The notes under the pieces are model-generated. The model worked only from the letters and a program-made list of their open reading frames with translations, was not told the origin of the DNA and did no database searches. The position numbers and the translations under genes are program-made. Positions 1-8,520 of a DNA stretch of 64,000 nucleotides are shown in pieces; positions within the stretch are counted from its first letter, which is position 1; each line of letters opens with the position of its first letter. Source of the DNA: Solimonas marina (GTDB taxonomy: Bacteria; Pseudomonadota; Gammaproteobacteria; Nevskiales; Nevskiaceae); contig NZ_JAAVXB010000003.1 in the NCBI RefSeq assembly GCF_012241385.1, positions 372,001 through 436,000 on the forward strand. Direction: 5' to 3'.

Positions 1-728
1 CGCGCACCGAAATCATTCGCAGCGTGCCGCTCGAAGGCGGGCAGCGCGACCTCTACGAAACCGTGCGCGCGGCGATGCAGGAAGAAGTGCAGGCCGAGAT
101 CGAGCGGCGTGGCATCGCACAGTCGCGCATCGCCCTGCTCGCGGCGCTGCTGCGGCTTCGTCAGATCTGCTGCGATCCGCGCCTGCTGAAGACCGACGAG
201 GCGCAGGCGGTACGCGAGTCGGCCAAGCTTGACCTGCTGATGACCTTGCTGCCGGAGCTGCTGCGCGGTGGACGTCGCGTGTTGCTGTTCTCGCAGTTCA
301 CGTCGATGCTGGAGTTGATCGAAGAAGCCTTGCGTGAGCGCGGCATCGACTATCTGCTGCTGACCGGTGCGACGCAGGACCGCGAGTCCTTGGTCGACCG
401 CTTCCAGGATGGCGAAGTGCCGCTGTTCCTGATCAGCCTCAAGGCCGGTGGCGTCGGTCTCAACCTGACCGCCGCCGACACCGTCATCCACTACGACCCG
501 TGGTGGAACCCGGCGGTCGAAAACCAGGCGACCGATCGCGCACATCGCATCGGCCAGGACAAGCCGGTGTTCGTCTACAAGCTGCTCAGCGAAGGCACGG
601 TCGAAGAAAAGATCGCCGAACTGCAGTCGCGCAAGCGCGCGCTCGCCGAGGCGCTGTTCGCCGAGTCGGCGGAGAGCTTGCAGCTCGACGACGAGTCGCT
701 CTCCGACCTGTTCGCACCGCTCGGCTGA
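1..728 (+). CDS. SNF2-family helicase, C-terminal part (5' truncated by window)
   Basis: The reading frame is open from the first bases of the window, so the N-terminal ATPase lobe lies upstream. What remains is the second RecA-like lobe of a SNF2/HepA-type DNA translocase. Visible motifs are [11 protein letters not shown], the motif V region [15 protein letters not shown], the motif Va/VI region [19 protein letters not shown] with its arginine finger, and the usual ending in a charged helix followed by the short acidic tail LSDLFAPLG. Members of this family use ATP to remodel protein-DNA or RNA polymerase complexes. The exact role here is not determinable from the fragment. The stop is followed by an inverted repeat and then moxR. 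Confidence 0.93.
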   Translation, partial: RTEIIRSVPLEGGQRDLYETVRAAMQEEVQAEIERRGIAQSRIALLAALLRLRQICCDPRLLKTDEAQAVRESAKLDLLMTLLPELLRGGRRVLLFSQFTSMLELIEEALRERGIDYLLLTGATQDRESLVDRFQDGEVPLFLISLKAGGVGLNLTAADTVIHYDPWWNPAVENQATDRAHRIGQDKPVFVYKLLSEGTVEEKIAELQSRKRALAEALFAESAESLQLDDESLSDLFAPLG

Positions 729-740
729 AACGCGAAGATG

Positions 741-834
741 AACCACAGATCACACAGACTCCACAGATTTATAGAGCCTTAGGCGGCGCAACTTCTGAAA
801 ATTTAAGTCTGTGAAATCTGTGTAATCTGTGGTT
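741..834. repeat. Inverted repeat built of CACAGAT-type units
   Basis: Two 30-bp arms (741-770 and 805-834) are reverse complements at 26 of 30 positions and are separated by 34 bp. Each arm holds three spaced copies of a CACAGAT/ATCTGTG unit at roughly 10-bp intervals. The element fills the gap between the SNF2 helicase gene and moxR and would fold into a long hairpin in RNA or single-stranded DNA. Similar CACAGAT-rich intergenic palindromes are dispersed repeats in many proteobacterial genomes, so this is probably a REP/MITE-like element. A terminator or mRNA-processing role is possible, but no U-tract follows. Confidence 0.8.
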
Positions 835-864
835 AAAAGTCTTTCTGAAACTGGGATTCGCAAC

Positions 865-1707
865 ATGCGCTTTGAAGGTACCGATACCTACGTCGCGACC
901 GACGATCTGATGATGGCGGTCAATGCTGCGGTGACGCTGCAGCGGCCGCTGCTGGTCAAGGGTGAACCCGGCACCGGCAAGACCCAGCTGGCGCGCGAGA
1001 TCGCCCGCGGCCTCGGTCGGCCGATGCTCGATTGGGCGATCAAGTCGACCACCAAGGCCCAGCACGGCCTCTACGAGTACGACGCGGTGTCGCGCCTGCG
1101 CGACTCGCAGCTCGGCGACGAAAAGGTCAAGGACATCGGCAACTACATCGTCCGCGGCAAGCTCTGGGAAGCCTTCGAATCGACCGACCAGCCGGTACTG
1201 CTGATCGACGAAATCGATAAGGCCGACATCGAGTTTCCGAACGACTTGCTGCGCGAACTCGACCAGATGGAGTTCTACGTCCACGAGACGCGGCAGACGG
1301 TGAAGGCCAAGAACCGGCCGATCATCATCATCACGTCGAACAACGAAAAGGAGCTGCCGGACGCTTTCCTGCGCCGCTGCTTCTTCCACTACATCCGCTT
1401 CCCGGAGAAGGAGACGATGCAGAAGATCGTCGACGTGCACTTCCCGGACCTGAAGAAAAATCTGACCAAGGAAGCGATGGAAGTGTTCTTCGGCCTGCGT
1501 GAGCTGCCGGGCCTGAAGAAGAAGCCGTCGACGTCGGAGCTGCTCGACTGGCTGAAGCTGCTGATGGCCGAGGACATCGACCCGACCGTGCTGCGCGACG
1601 CCAGCACCAAGAAGACCCTGCCGCCGCTGTACGGCGCGCTGCTCAAGAACGAAGCCGACGTCCACCTGTTCGAGCGCGTCGCGTTCATGGCGCGACGTTC
1701 GAGCTGA
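865..1707 (+). CDS. MoxR-family AAA+ ATPase
   Basis: A 280-residue AAA+ protein of the MoxR class, which act as chaperone-like ATPases that insert cofactors or mature protein complexes, usually with a von Willebrand factor A (VWA) protein. Walker A is GEPGTGKT, Walker B is LLIDEIDKAD, sensor 1 is IIITSNN, and the arginine region is FLRRCFFHYIRFP. The ATG at 865 begins the family-typical MRFEGTDTY sequence. An upstream in-frame GTG at 829 lies inside the CACAGAT inverted repeat and is unlikely. The usual downstream VWA (CoxE-like) gene is missing: after the stop come a short GTGCGC repeat and then the catabolic operon. That could mark an insertion boundary. Confidence 0.92.
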   Translation: MRFEGTDTYVATDDLMMAVNAAVTLQRPLLVKGEPGTGKTQLAREIARGLGRPMLDWAIKSTTKAQHGLYEYDAVSRLRDSQLGDEKVKDIGNYIVRGKLWEAFESTDQPVLLIDEIDKADIEFPNDLLRELDQMEFYVHETRQTVKAKNRPIIIITSNNEKELPDAFLRRCFFHYIRFPEKETMQKIVDVHFPDLKKNLTKEAMEVFFGLRELPGLKKKPSTSELLDWLKLLMAEDIDPTVLRDASTKKTLPPLYGALLKNEADVHLFERVAFMARRSS

Positions 1708-1718
1708 GCGCCATCGCC

Positions 1719-1736
1719 GTGCGCGTGCGCGTGCGC
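1719..1736. repeat. Triplicated GTGCGC hexamer
   Basis: Three perfect tandem copies of GTGCGC start 12 bases after the moxR stop. This short simple repeat sits where GC-rich moxR gives way to the more AT-rich promoter of the catabolic operon. Confidence 0.6.
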
Positions 1737-1766
1737 TTTCGCTGCGATGCGCGGCGGGCAATGGTT

Positions 1767-1832
1767 AGTGATCGCGTCGATCGTTTTTATGGAAATTAAT
1801 CATTTTTAAACATCGATGACTCGCTCTATCTT
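1767..1832 (+). promoter_or_regulatory. Putative LysR-activated promoter, copy A
   Basis: Bases 1767-1807 match 7510-7550 at 35 of 41 positions, although the surrounding sequence is unrelated. The box contains a GATCG-CGT-CGATC dyad, and a wider TGAT...ATCA pair is kept in both copies. A -10-like TATCTT begins exactly 60 bases after the start of the box, the same distance as TAGTCT in copy B. The weak T-rich -35 position abuts the box, as expected for a promoter that needs an activator. The likely activator is the LysR protein encoded at 6602-7498. The hydrolase start codon is 47 bases beyond the -10. Confidence 0.75.
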
Positions 1833-1879
1833 CTGACTCACGACATCAGTCGTGCGCCAAGACGCGAGGAGATCATTGG

Positions 1880-2734
1880 ATGGAGCGGCACACGCTTACG
1901 AGCGACCTGGACCCGGCGAAGGCTGGCAGCGGCTTGAATGCGGTGCCTGCGCTGCTGATGCTGCCGGGCATGCTCTGCAACGAGCAATCGTGGCTTGCAC
2001 AGCAGCAGGCGCTGGCGCCATTGCTGCATAGCGAGGTTGTCCGCTACCCACTGTCGCGCTGCCGTTCGCTGACTGATATGGCAGCGCATGTGCTCGAAGC
2101 CGCGCCGTCTTCATTTCTGCTGGCCGGGCATTCCATGGGTGGACGCGTCGCACTCGAAATCCTGCGCTTGGCGCCCGAGCGGGTCGCGGGACTGTGTCTG
2201 ATCGGCACCGAGCATCTGCCAAACCCTGGCGGCGAGCGTGGCCAGCAAGAGACCGCGGGGCGACTAGCACTGCTGGAGACAGCGCGCAGGGCTGGCATGC
2301 GCGCGATGGCTGAAGCCTGGTTGCCGAATCTACTGCCAGAAGCGCGTCGCCAAGATGCATCGCTCGTCGAGGCGATCACGCAGATGATGGCCGATCACTC
2401 GGCTGAGCAGCTGCAGGCCTACATCGAAGCCGGTGCCAGCCGCCCCGATTCGACCACACTGCTTTCGGCGATCACGGTGCCGACCCTGCTGATCGGCGGC
2501 AAGCAGGACCGTATTCGTCCGCTGGCGATCCTCGAAGACCTGCATCGGCTGGTATCCGGCAGCACCTTGCTCGCCATCGACGGCTGCGGGCACATGCCGA
2601 TGATGGAATACCCCGAACCCGTCAATGCCGCCATGCGCGAGTGGGTCTTGCGCTGTCTGGCGGACAACCCTTCGGATCCGCCGGCCGCTTCCGGGCGGCC
2701 GATCCGCAATGCATCGTCAACATTATCGTCGTGA
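1880..2734 (+). CDS. Alpha/beta-fold hydrolase of the catabolic operon
   Basis: A 284-residue alpha/beta hydrolase, first gene of the LysR-box operon. The nucleophile elbow is GHSMGG (Ser near residue 95), the acid lies in GGKQDRIRP, and the histidine in GCGHMPMMEYP. The oxyanion region is LPGMLCNEQSW, as in small esterases and meta-cleavage-product hydrolases. GAGGAGAT at 1865-1872 gives a good ribosome site for the ATG at 1880. A VOC dioxygenase-like gene follows after 11 bases, so a role in hydrolysing a ring-cleavage product or an ester is plausible, but the substrate cannot be read from sequence. The C-terminal 25 residues are rich in Ser and Pro and look dispensable. Confidence 0.85.
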   Translation: MERHTLTSDLDPAKAGSGLNAVPALLMLPGMLCNEQSWLAQQQALAPLLHSEVVRYPLSRCRSLTDMAAHVLEAAPSSFLLAGHSMGGRVALEILRLAPERVAGLCLIGTEHLPNPGGERGQQETAGRLALLETARRAGMRAMAEAWLPNLLPEARRQDASLVEAITQMMADHSAEQLQAYIEAGASRPDSTTLLSAITVPTLLIGGKQDRIRPLAILEDLHRLVSGSTLLAIDGCGHMPMMEYPEPVNAAMREWVLRCLADNPSDPPAASGRPIRNASSTLSS

Positions 2735-2745
2735 GGAGCCAAGCC

Positions 2746-3366
2746 ATGGAAAGCACCGCCACAGCCGTGCGCGATTCGTCCGGAATCGAAAAAATTCGAC
2801 TGCTGCGTCAGAACAATCGGGTCGGAAAGCTGCACCACCACGCCTATATGGCGCGCGACATGGAAGCGACGCGGCATTTCTACGAAGACATTCTCGGCTT
2901 GCCGCTGATCGGCACCTGGGTCGAGCGGACCAATCCGGTGACCGGCCAGCCGGACAACTACGTCCACACGTTCTTCGAACTGGCCGACGGAAGCTGCATC
3001 GCGTTTTTTCAGTTCAAGTCGGCGGACTCCAGCCTCGCGCAATCCGTCAACAAGTTCGATGACGTCAATCCGTTCGCCCACCACATCGCGTTGACGGTGC
3101 AGGGCAAGGATACGGTGCGCTATTTCAAGGATCGTCTGGCGAAGGCCGGTGTCCAGGCGTTCGAAACCGATCACGGTTATTGCTATTCGATCTATTTCCA
3201 CGACCCGAACGGCATGCAGGTCGAACTGACCACCCTCGTTCCGGAGACGGATGAAATGATGGGCGCTGCCGGTTCAACGGCGCACGAGACACTTCGTCGC
3301 TGGTTGGAAGAAGACGATCTGGCGACCAACAACACGCATCGCGGCGCCGGTTGGGTCGAGGCCTGA
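2746..3366 (+). CDS. VOC-superfamily protein, probable extradiol-dioxygenase-like enzyme
   Basis: A 206-residue glyoxalase/bleomycin-resistance/dioxygenase (VOC) protein. The metal ligands of such folds can be assigned to His in KLHHHAYMARD, His in FAHHIALTV and Glu in GMQVELTTL. The sequence RHFYEDILGLPL is the classic VOC beta-alpha-beta start. The ATG at 2746 follows GAGGAG closely. An in-frame upstream GTG at 2641 would lie inside the hydrolase gene and is rejected. One-domain VOC proteins include ring-cleaving dioxygenases, isomerases and lyases. Its place between a hydrolase and a Rieske oxygenase favours a ring-cleavage role, which is inference. Confidence 0.82.
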   Translation: MESTATAVRDSSGIEKIRLLRQNNRVGKLHHHAYMARDMEATRHFYEDILGLPLIGTWVERTNPVTGQPDNYVHTFFELADGSCIAFFQFKSADSSLAQSVNKFDDVNPFAHHIALTVQGKDTVRYFKDRLAKAGVQAFETDHGYCYSIYFHDPNGMQVELTTLVPETDEMMGAAGSTAHETLRRWLEEDDLATNNTHRGAGWVEA

Positions 3367-3477
3367 ACGGCGGCTGTCACGGCCTGCGGGAGTGGGCCGG
3401 CCAGTGGGGCGATAGCAAGCGCCGACGACCGAGTTCGTAATCGCCGGCCGATGATGCAGAAACGCGGAGGAGAATCC

Positions 3478-4551
3478 ATGTATCCCTATGCAGATGGCCT
3501 GTGGGCCCCGAGAAACCAGTGGTACGTTGCCGGCTGGAGCAATGAAATCACACGGCAGCCGCTTGAGCGTTGGCTGCTTGACGAGCCGGTCGTGTTCTAT
3601 CGCACCGAGGCTGGCCAGATTGTGGCGATGCACGGGCGTTGTCCGCACCGGCAGTTCCCCCTTGCAAAAGGTAATGTGGTAGGCGATCGCCTCGAATGCA
3701 GCTATCACGGGTTCACGTTTGACAAGACCGGCGCCTGTGTACGCATTCCGACGCAGACCAAGGTGCCATCGTCGTGCCGAATTGCGTCATACCCGGTGGT
3801 CGAGCGCTGGCAATGGTTCTGGATATGGATGGGTGACCCCGCGCTGGCTGACGAGTCGCTGATTCCCGATCACGACACTGTGAAGCTGACGGCTCCCGGC
3901 TGGCATGCCGTGCCGGCCGCGACACATTTGCTCAAAGCGCGTCATCAACTCATGCACGAAAACCTTTGCGATCTTTCGCATCTGACCTTCCTGCATCCCG
4001 GCATCATCGGCGTTGACGATGTTGCGGCAACCGAGTTCGAGGTGCAGGGCGCAAGGGACTGGTTTCGTGACGAACGCACCATGCTCAATCAGGAGCCGAC
4101 GGGCTTCTTCTCCGACATCCTCGGTTATCACAAGCCGATCGACCGGCTGATGTCGATGGAATTCTTCCTGCCATGTCTGCATCTGGCTGCAGAAATTTTC
4201 CTCGCGCACGATAAGAAGGAAGGGGAGCCAGGAAGAGAACTCGGCGCTTACAAGGTTCACCATGCGGTTACGCCATCTCGTGCGCATGAAACCCATTACT
4301 TCGTAGCGTATTCACGGAACTTCGCCGTTGATGACCAGCGCGTGACGGACATCATCAACGCGGCATTTGCGGCCGTGCTTCAGCAGGACGTCGATGCCGT
4401 CGAGGCGCTTGAGGCCATGCTGCAGCGCAGCGGCGAACGCCAGTTCAAAGATTTTCTCGCGCGTGGTGATGCCACTTCCGTGCAGGTCCGTCGCGCGATG
4501 GAGGCGCTGATTCGCTCCGAGCAGAAGGGGGCGGCCAGCGCGGCTGCCTGA
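3478..4551 (+). CDS. Rieske [2Fe-2S] oxygenase, VanA-type
   Basis: A 357-residue oxygenase component of a Rieske non-haem iron enzyme. The Rieske cluster ligands are CPH (Cys55, His57) and CSYH (Cys74, His77). The catalytic mononuclear iron site is the NLCDLSHLTFLH block. Length and N-terminus (YPYADGLWAPRNQWYVAGW) match the vanillate O-demethylase/TsaM/dicamba O-demethylase branch, whose members hydroxylate or demethylate aromatic side groups. The ATG at 3478 has GGAGGAGA upstream. The reductase gene follows after 37 bases, giving a complete two-component system. The substrate is unknown, so I do not assign vanA. Confidence 0.93.
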   Translation: MYPYADGLWAPRNQWYVAGWSNEITRQPLERWLLDEPVVFYRTEAGQIVAMHGRCPHRQFPLAKGNVVGDRLECSYHGFTFDKTGACVRIPTQTKVPSSCRIASYPVVERWQWFWIWMGDPALADESLIPDHDTVKLTAPGWHAVPAATHLLKARHQLMHENLCDLSHLTFLHPGIIGVDDVAATEFEVQGARDWFRDERTMLNQEPTGFFSDILGYHKPIDRLMSMEFFLPCLHLAAEIFLAHDKKEGEPGRELGAYKVHHAVTPSRAHETHYFVAYSRNFAVDDQRVTDIINAAFAAVLQQDVDAVEALEAMLQRSGERQFKDFLARGDATSVQVRRAMEALIRSEQKGAASAAA

Positions 4552-4588
4552 CGTCCCATGTTCGGTATTCATCAGACGGAGTTGACTC

Positions 4589-5557
4589 GTGAGTCATAGC
4601 TGGACGACGGTGACGGTGGCCGCTCGTCGAGACGAAGCGGAGGCTGTGATTAGCCTTGAGCTAGTGCCTGAGCACGGAGAGGCGCTGCCGGAATTTACGG
4701 CGGGGGCACATATCGACGTGGAAGTAGCGCCCGGGATGATCCGCCAGTATTCGTTATGCGGATTCCCGGGCGATACATCGAGCTATCGGATTGCCGTGCT
4801 GCGCGAACCTTCATCTCGCGGTGGATCGCAGGCGATACACGACGGGGTGAGCCCCGGCAGCAAGGTGCGCATCAGCGTGCCGCGCAATCACTTTGCGCTC
4901 GCCGATAACGCGCCACATAGCATTCTGTTGGCTGGTGGAATCGGAATCACGCCGATCCTCAGTATGGTCGAAGCGCTGAATGATGCCGGGCAATCGTTCG
5001 AGCTTCACTATTGCGCGCGCAGCCGGGACCGCTGCGCCTTCTTCGATTTACTGCAAGCTGCCCCCTATTGTGACCGCGTGCGGTTTTACTTCAACGACGA
5101 TGTGTCTCAGGCGCGGCTCGATGTCGACGATTTGTTGGCGGCGCGTCGCGACGATGCACACGTGTATGTCTGCGGACCCGCTGGATTCATCGAACATGTA
5201 GTCGCCGCTGGCCGGCGGAGAGGATTTTCCGACGCCCAGCTGCATCGAGAATTCTTCGCTGCGCAGCCAGTTGCCACACGATCCGCCGATGATGCGTTCG
5301 AAATTCGTCTGCAGCACAGTGGCCGCACGCTGCAGGTCCCGGCAGACATGACGATCGCGCAAGTTCTGTCGGCACACGGCGTGGACGTCGAATTGTCCTG
5401 TGAGCAGGGCGTATGCGGTACCTGTCTGACATCGCTGCTCGATGGCGAGGCTGACCATCGCGACTTTTTCCAGACCGAGGAGGAACGGGCGGAGCACAAG
5501 CAGATCGCGATCTGCTGTTCCCGCGCGCGGTCGCCGCTCTTGACGCTCGATCTCTAG
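4589..5557 (+). CDS. PDR/VanB-family ferredoxin-NAD(P)H reductase
   Basis: A 322-residue class IA reductase that passes electrons from NAD(P)H through flavin to a plant-type [2Fe-2S] cluster and on to the Rieske oxygenase encoded just upstream. The FMN-binding motif is RQYSLCG (52-58), the nucleotide-binding motifs are GGIGITP (116-122) and CGP (195-197), and the ferredoxin cysteines are 271, 276 and 279, with a fourth at 309 or 310. Translation starts at GTG 4589 behind CGGAG. The order flavin-NAD-ferredoxin is that of phthalate dioxygenase reductase. Codons are richer in A/T than in flanking genes, as in the rest of this island. Confidence 0.93.
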   Translation: MSHSWTTVTVAARRDEAEAVISLELVPEHGEALPEFTAGAHIDVEVAPGMIRQYSLCGFPGDTSSYRIAVLREPSSRGGSQAIHDGVSPGSKVRISVPRNHFALADNAPHSILLAGGIGITPILSMVEALNDAGQSFELHYCARSRDRCAFFDLLQAAPYCDRVRFYFNDDVSQARLDVDDLLAARRDDAHVYVCGPAGFIEHVVAAGRRRGFSDAQLHREFFAAQPVATRSADDAFEIRLQHSGRTLQVPADMTIAQVLSAHGVDVELSCEQGVCGTCLTSLLDGEADHRDFFQTEEERAEHKQIAICCSRARSPLLTLDL

Positions 5558-5687
5558 ATATCGCCGGCGTGCCCGGCGATGACTGCCTTTCCCAATGAAG
5601 TTTGCTTGTGCCTTGACGGGTGCAACGGCGACTTGCGGCTTGCGATCGCGCAGCCGGAAATGACAACAACAATATGGAGGAGACGCG

Positions 5688-6587
5688 ATGCTAAAAATCA
5701 AAAGCCTTGTTCTGCTGAGCGGGATGCTCGCCTGCGGCAGCGCCGCAGCCGCAGAAAACGGCAATATTTCGTGGCCGATCGGTGTCAATACCGTGCTCAA
5801 CGGCGTTGCAACGCAGGCGGGTGAGACGCGGCTCTACAACTACAGTCTCTATTACAAATCGGACAGGCTTGCCGACTCGGATGGTCACCGATTGCCGGTG
5901 TCGACCGACGTCGACATCTTTGTCGACGCCATTCGCATGGATCATGGCTGGGCCAGGACGTGGGGAAGCGTACATTTTGCTACCGGCTTCGTCCTGCCGA
6001 TTGCGAATGTCTCTCTCGACATCGCCGGAAGCAAGAGTTCCAGCTTGGGTATTGGAAATCTAAGCCTCAAACCACTCATCATCGGCACGCACAACGCGTC
6101 GATGACGTTCTTCCAGCAAATCGCACTGCTTGATCTGGATGTGCCGAGCGGTTCGTACAACAGCGACCGCTCCGCGAATGTAGCGTTGCACTTCTATTCG
6201 TGGCAGCCGAACTACGGATGGACCTGGTTCGTGAACCCGAAAGTGGAGATTGGCGGAACGCTGTCGGCTGCCATCAACACAAAGAATCACGATACCGACT
6301 ATCACGCTGGCTGGATGCTGCATTACGAGCAACTGGTGGCGTACGCGCTGAGCGAAAGTGTGCAACTTGGCATTCAGGGCTTTTATTTCCGACAGATGTC
6401 GGATGACAAGCAAGACGGGAAAGTCTATGACGGTGGCTATCGGACTCGCGGTGCGGCTCTGGGGCCGCAGCTGCGTTACACGATTCGCCCGGGTGTCGCT
6501 GTCGTGGCCAAGTATCAGCACGAGTTCGCCTCGGAAAACCGCGCGCTGGGCGATCGCTTCTGGTTGCAGTTCACGCTACCGCTCTAA
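5688..6587 (+). CDS. MetA-pathway-type outer-membrane beta-barrel protein
   Basis: A 299-residue protein with a signal peptide (cleavage after GSAAAA) and alternating aromatic strands ending in a C-terminal FTLPL, typical of outer-membrane barrels. It resembles the family annotated as putative meta-pathway phenol degradation protein or aromatic uptake channel. FVLPIANVSLDIA and LQFTLPL are barrel-type strands. A strong GGAGGAGA site precedes the ATG. As the fifth gene of the operon it probably admits the hydrophobic or aromatic substrate. The gene stops 14 bases before the oppositely oriented LysR gene, and no terminator hairpin is seen there. Confidence 0.85.
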   Translation: MLKIKSLVLLSGMLACGSAAAAENGNISWPIGVNTVLNGVATQAGETRLYNYSLYYKSDRLADSDGHRLPVSTDVDIFVDAIRMDHGWARTWGSVHFATGFVLPIANVSLDIAGSKSSSLGIGNLSLKPLIIGTHNASMTFFQQIALLDLDVPSGSYNSDRSANVALHFYSWQPNYGWTWFVNPKVEIGGTLSAAINTKNHDTDYHAGWMLHYEQLVAYALSESVQLGIQGFYFRQMSDDKQDGKVYDGGYRTRGAALGPQLRYTIRPGVAVVAKYQHEFASENRALGDRFWLQFTLPL

Positions 6588-6601
6588 GTGGCCTCGCAAT
6601 T

Positions 6602-7498
6602 TCAGCTGATGTGTGATTCCGGTTGATTCAAGAGCTTGCGCACGACCTGTGCGAATTCGCGGCCGCCGGTGGCGCCGCTGCCGCCACGCCGCCATAGCAG
6701 GCCGGGTGTTCGTATCGGCGTCGGGTTTTCGAGCGGCACGATGCGCAGCCCGTCGCTTTCTGCGACTGCCGTGGCGCCGACGATGCCGGCTAGATCAGTG
6801 CGGCGTATCAATTCGATCATCGGCGCGATCGAGTTGAGTTCGACGACCACTTGCGGTTCGGCACCGGCGGCACGGAAGTACTCGTCCAGCAACTGCCGTG
6901 TCGAGAACATCGGCGGCAGCAGTGTCATGCGCAGGTTGTGCAGTTCCACCATGCGCAGTCGTTTGCGCGCTGCCAGTGGGTGGTGTTTTGCGATCACCAG
7001 GACGAGCTCTTCGTTGTACAGCGGCTCGAACCACAGTTCGTGTTCTTCGAGCGGGCGATAGGCGACGCCGAGATCGAGAGTGTCCGACATCAGACTCTCG
7101 ACGATGCGTTGCTGCGAGAGCTCCTCCACGGTGATTTTCAGCGCGGGATAGCGCTCGAGGAACGTGGCGATGCATTGAGGTACCAAGCGCGTGTTGAAGC
7201 TGTGCGTGGCGCCGATGCGCAGATGTCCCTGCAACACGTCCGGCGCGGTCTGCAGGGCGTTGAGCGTGCTGTCGATGCGCGCCAGCGCCGGAAGAATGCC
7301 GTTCAGTAGCGCGCCGCCGGCTTCGGTCATGACGACGCGCTTGCCTATCCGCTCGAACAACGGGGTGTTCAGTTCATCTTCGAGCTGTTTGATCTGATGC
7401 GACAGCGTCGATTGTGTGACGTGGCATTTGTCGGCGGCGCGCGTGAAGTTGAGCGTTTCGGACAGTGCGGCGAAGTAGCGAAGGTGGCGGAGTTCCAT
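6602..7498 (-). CDS. LysR-type regulator (CynR-like) of the catabolic island
   Basis: A 298-residue LysR-family regulator. The winged helix-turn-helix spans residues 1-60 with NFTRAADKCHVTQSTLSHQI as its core, followed by the linker helix and a periplasmic-binding-protein-like effector domain. It is transcribed towards the MetA gene and divergently from the citryl-CoA lyase operon. The conserved operator at 7510-7550 ends only 12 bases from its start codon, so it probably represses itself while activating 7683-9681. The same box occurs at 1767, so it likely also activates the oxygenase operon. No clear Shine-Dalgarno sequence precedes the ATG. Confidence 0.93.
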   Translation of the reverse strand: MELRHLRYFAALSETLNFTRAADKCHVTQSTLSHQIKQLEDELNTPLFERIGKRVVMTEAGGALLNGILPALARIDSTLNALQTAPDVLQGHLRIGATHSFNTRLVPQCIATFLERYPALKITVEELSQQRIVESLMSDTLDLGVAYRPLEEHELWFEPLYNEELVLVIAKHHPLAARKRLRMVELHNLRMTLLPPMFSTRQLLDEYFRAAGAEPQVVVELNSIAPMIELIRRTDLAGIVGATAVAESDGLRIVPLENPTPIRTPGLLWRRGGSGATGGREFAQVVRKLLNQPESHIS

Positions 7499-7509
7499 CG
7501 GAAATAATC

Positions 7510-7575
7510 AGTGATGACGTCGATTGTTCTTATGGAAATTTATCACTTTTGTATTTGGTTTCCAGCCTCTAGTCT
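7510..7575 (+). promoter_or_regulatory. Putative LysR-activated promoter, copy B
   Basis: The 41-base box at 7510-7550 matches copy A (1767-1807) at 35 positions and includes GTGAT (7511-7515) and its reverse complement ATCAC (7542-7546). A -10-like TAGTCT at 7570-7575 has the same offset as in copy A. It lies in the gap between the divergent LysR and citryl-CoA lyase genes, the classic location of a LysR autoregulatory and activation site. The mRNA leader before the lyase ATG would be about 100 bases. Confidence 0.78.
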
Positions 7576-7682
7576 GGGCACCACAAAGTCCATCGCGCTG
7601 CCGCGGATATGCGGTCATGCGCTGCAGGCGTGCGTCCCCGCGGACTCGCCTGGTGAAGTCCCCCGAACAAAAGGATTACGTC

Positions 7683-8492
7683 ATGAAAATCGGTAAGGAG
7701 ACCATCCCGCGTACCGCGATCTGTACGTCGAATGAGGAGACGATCGTCGTGCGCGGTCTCGACTTGTGCGGCGACGTCATCGGCAAATTGTCTTTCAGCG
7801 AGTACTTCTATTTGTTGTTGACCGGACAGCGGCCGCAGCCGGCGGCGCAGGCGGTTCTCGACGCGACGCTCGTGGCGATCACCGAGCACGGCTTGGTGCC
7901 GAGCGTGCAGGCGGCGCGGATGACGTATGCGGCGGCGCCGGAAGCCGTGCAGGGCGCGGTGGCAGCCGGACTGCTGGGCTGCGGTTCAGTGATCCTGGGG
8001 GCCGCTGAGCAGGCCGGCGAAATGTTCGAACGGATCGAAACCACTCGTGCGGAGAGCGGAATCTCGCTGGACGATGCCGCCGCAGTGGTGGTCCGCGACT
8101 ACCGTGCTGCGCGGCGCCCCGTTCCTGGCTACGGGCACCCGTTACACAAAGCGCGTGACCCGCGCGTGGCAGCGCTGTTCGATGTCTCGCGATGTGCCGG
8201 TGCCTCCCAGCGCTTCGTCGAAGTGGCCGAGGCGGTCGAGCGGGTGATTCCGGACATCGTCGGCAAGGATTTGCGGCTCAATGTCTCCGCCGCGATTCCG
8301 GCGGTACTGCTGGGCGTCGGCTTTCCGCGCCGCGCGTTGCGAGGCATTCCCATCCTTGCGCGCAGCGCCGGATTGATCGCCCATCTGTTTGAGGAAATGA
8401 ATCATTCGATCGGTTTCGCGCTGTCCTATCAGGCGACGCGTGAAGTGCAGTACGACGGTGAAGTGCCCACCGGCTTCGCCGCGGACGCCTGA
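7683..8492 (+). CDS. Citrate synthase-family protein, citryl-CoA lyase-like
   Basis: A 269-residue protein with the citrate synthase fold but only about 60% of the length of a normal synthase, as in stand-alone citryl-CoA lyases. GYGHPLHKARDPR (residues 149-161) is the counterpart of the GFGHRVYKNYDPR block of citrate synthases. The C-terminus has the GLIAHLFEEM helix. Such short proteins cleave citryl-CoA or related beta-hydroxyacyl-CoA esters into acetyl-CoA and a 2-oxo acid. The ATG at 7683 is preferred over an upstream in-frame start that would lie in the promoter. A family III CoA-transferase follows after 28 bases and could make its CoA ester. Confidence 0.82.
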   Translation: MKIGKETIPRTAICTSNEETIVVRGLDLCGDVIGKLSFSEYFYLLLTGQRPQPAAQAVLDATLVAITEHGLVPSVQAARMTYAAAPEAVQGAVAAGLLGCGSVILGAAEQAGEMFERIETTRAESGISLDDAAAVVVRDYRAARRPVPGYGHPLHKARDPRVAALFDVSRCAGASQRFVEVAEAVERVIPDIVGKDLRLNVSAAIPAVLLGVGFPRRALRGIPILARSAGLIAHLFEEMNHSIGFALSYQATREVQYDGEVPTGFAADA

Positions 8493-8520
8493 TCCGGAAC
8501 CCATTCACGAGGAGCGTTAC

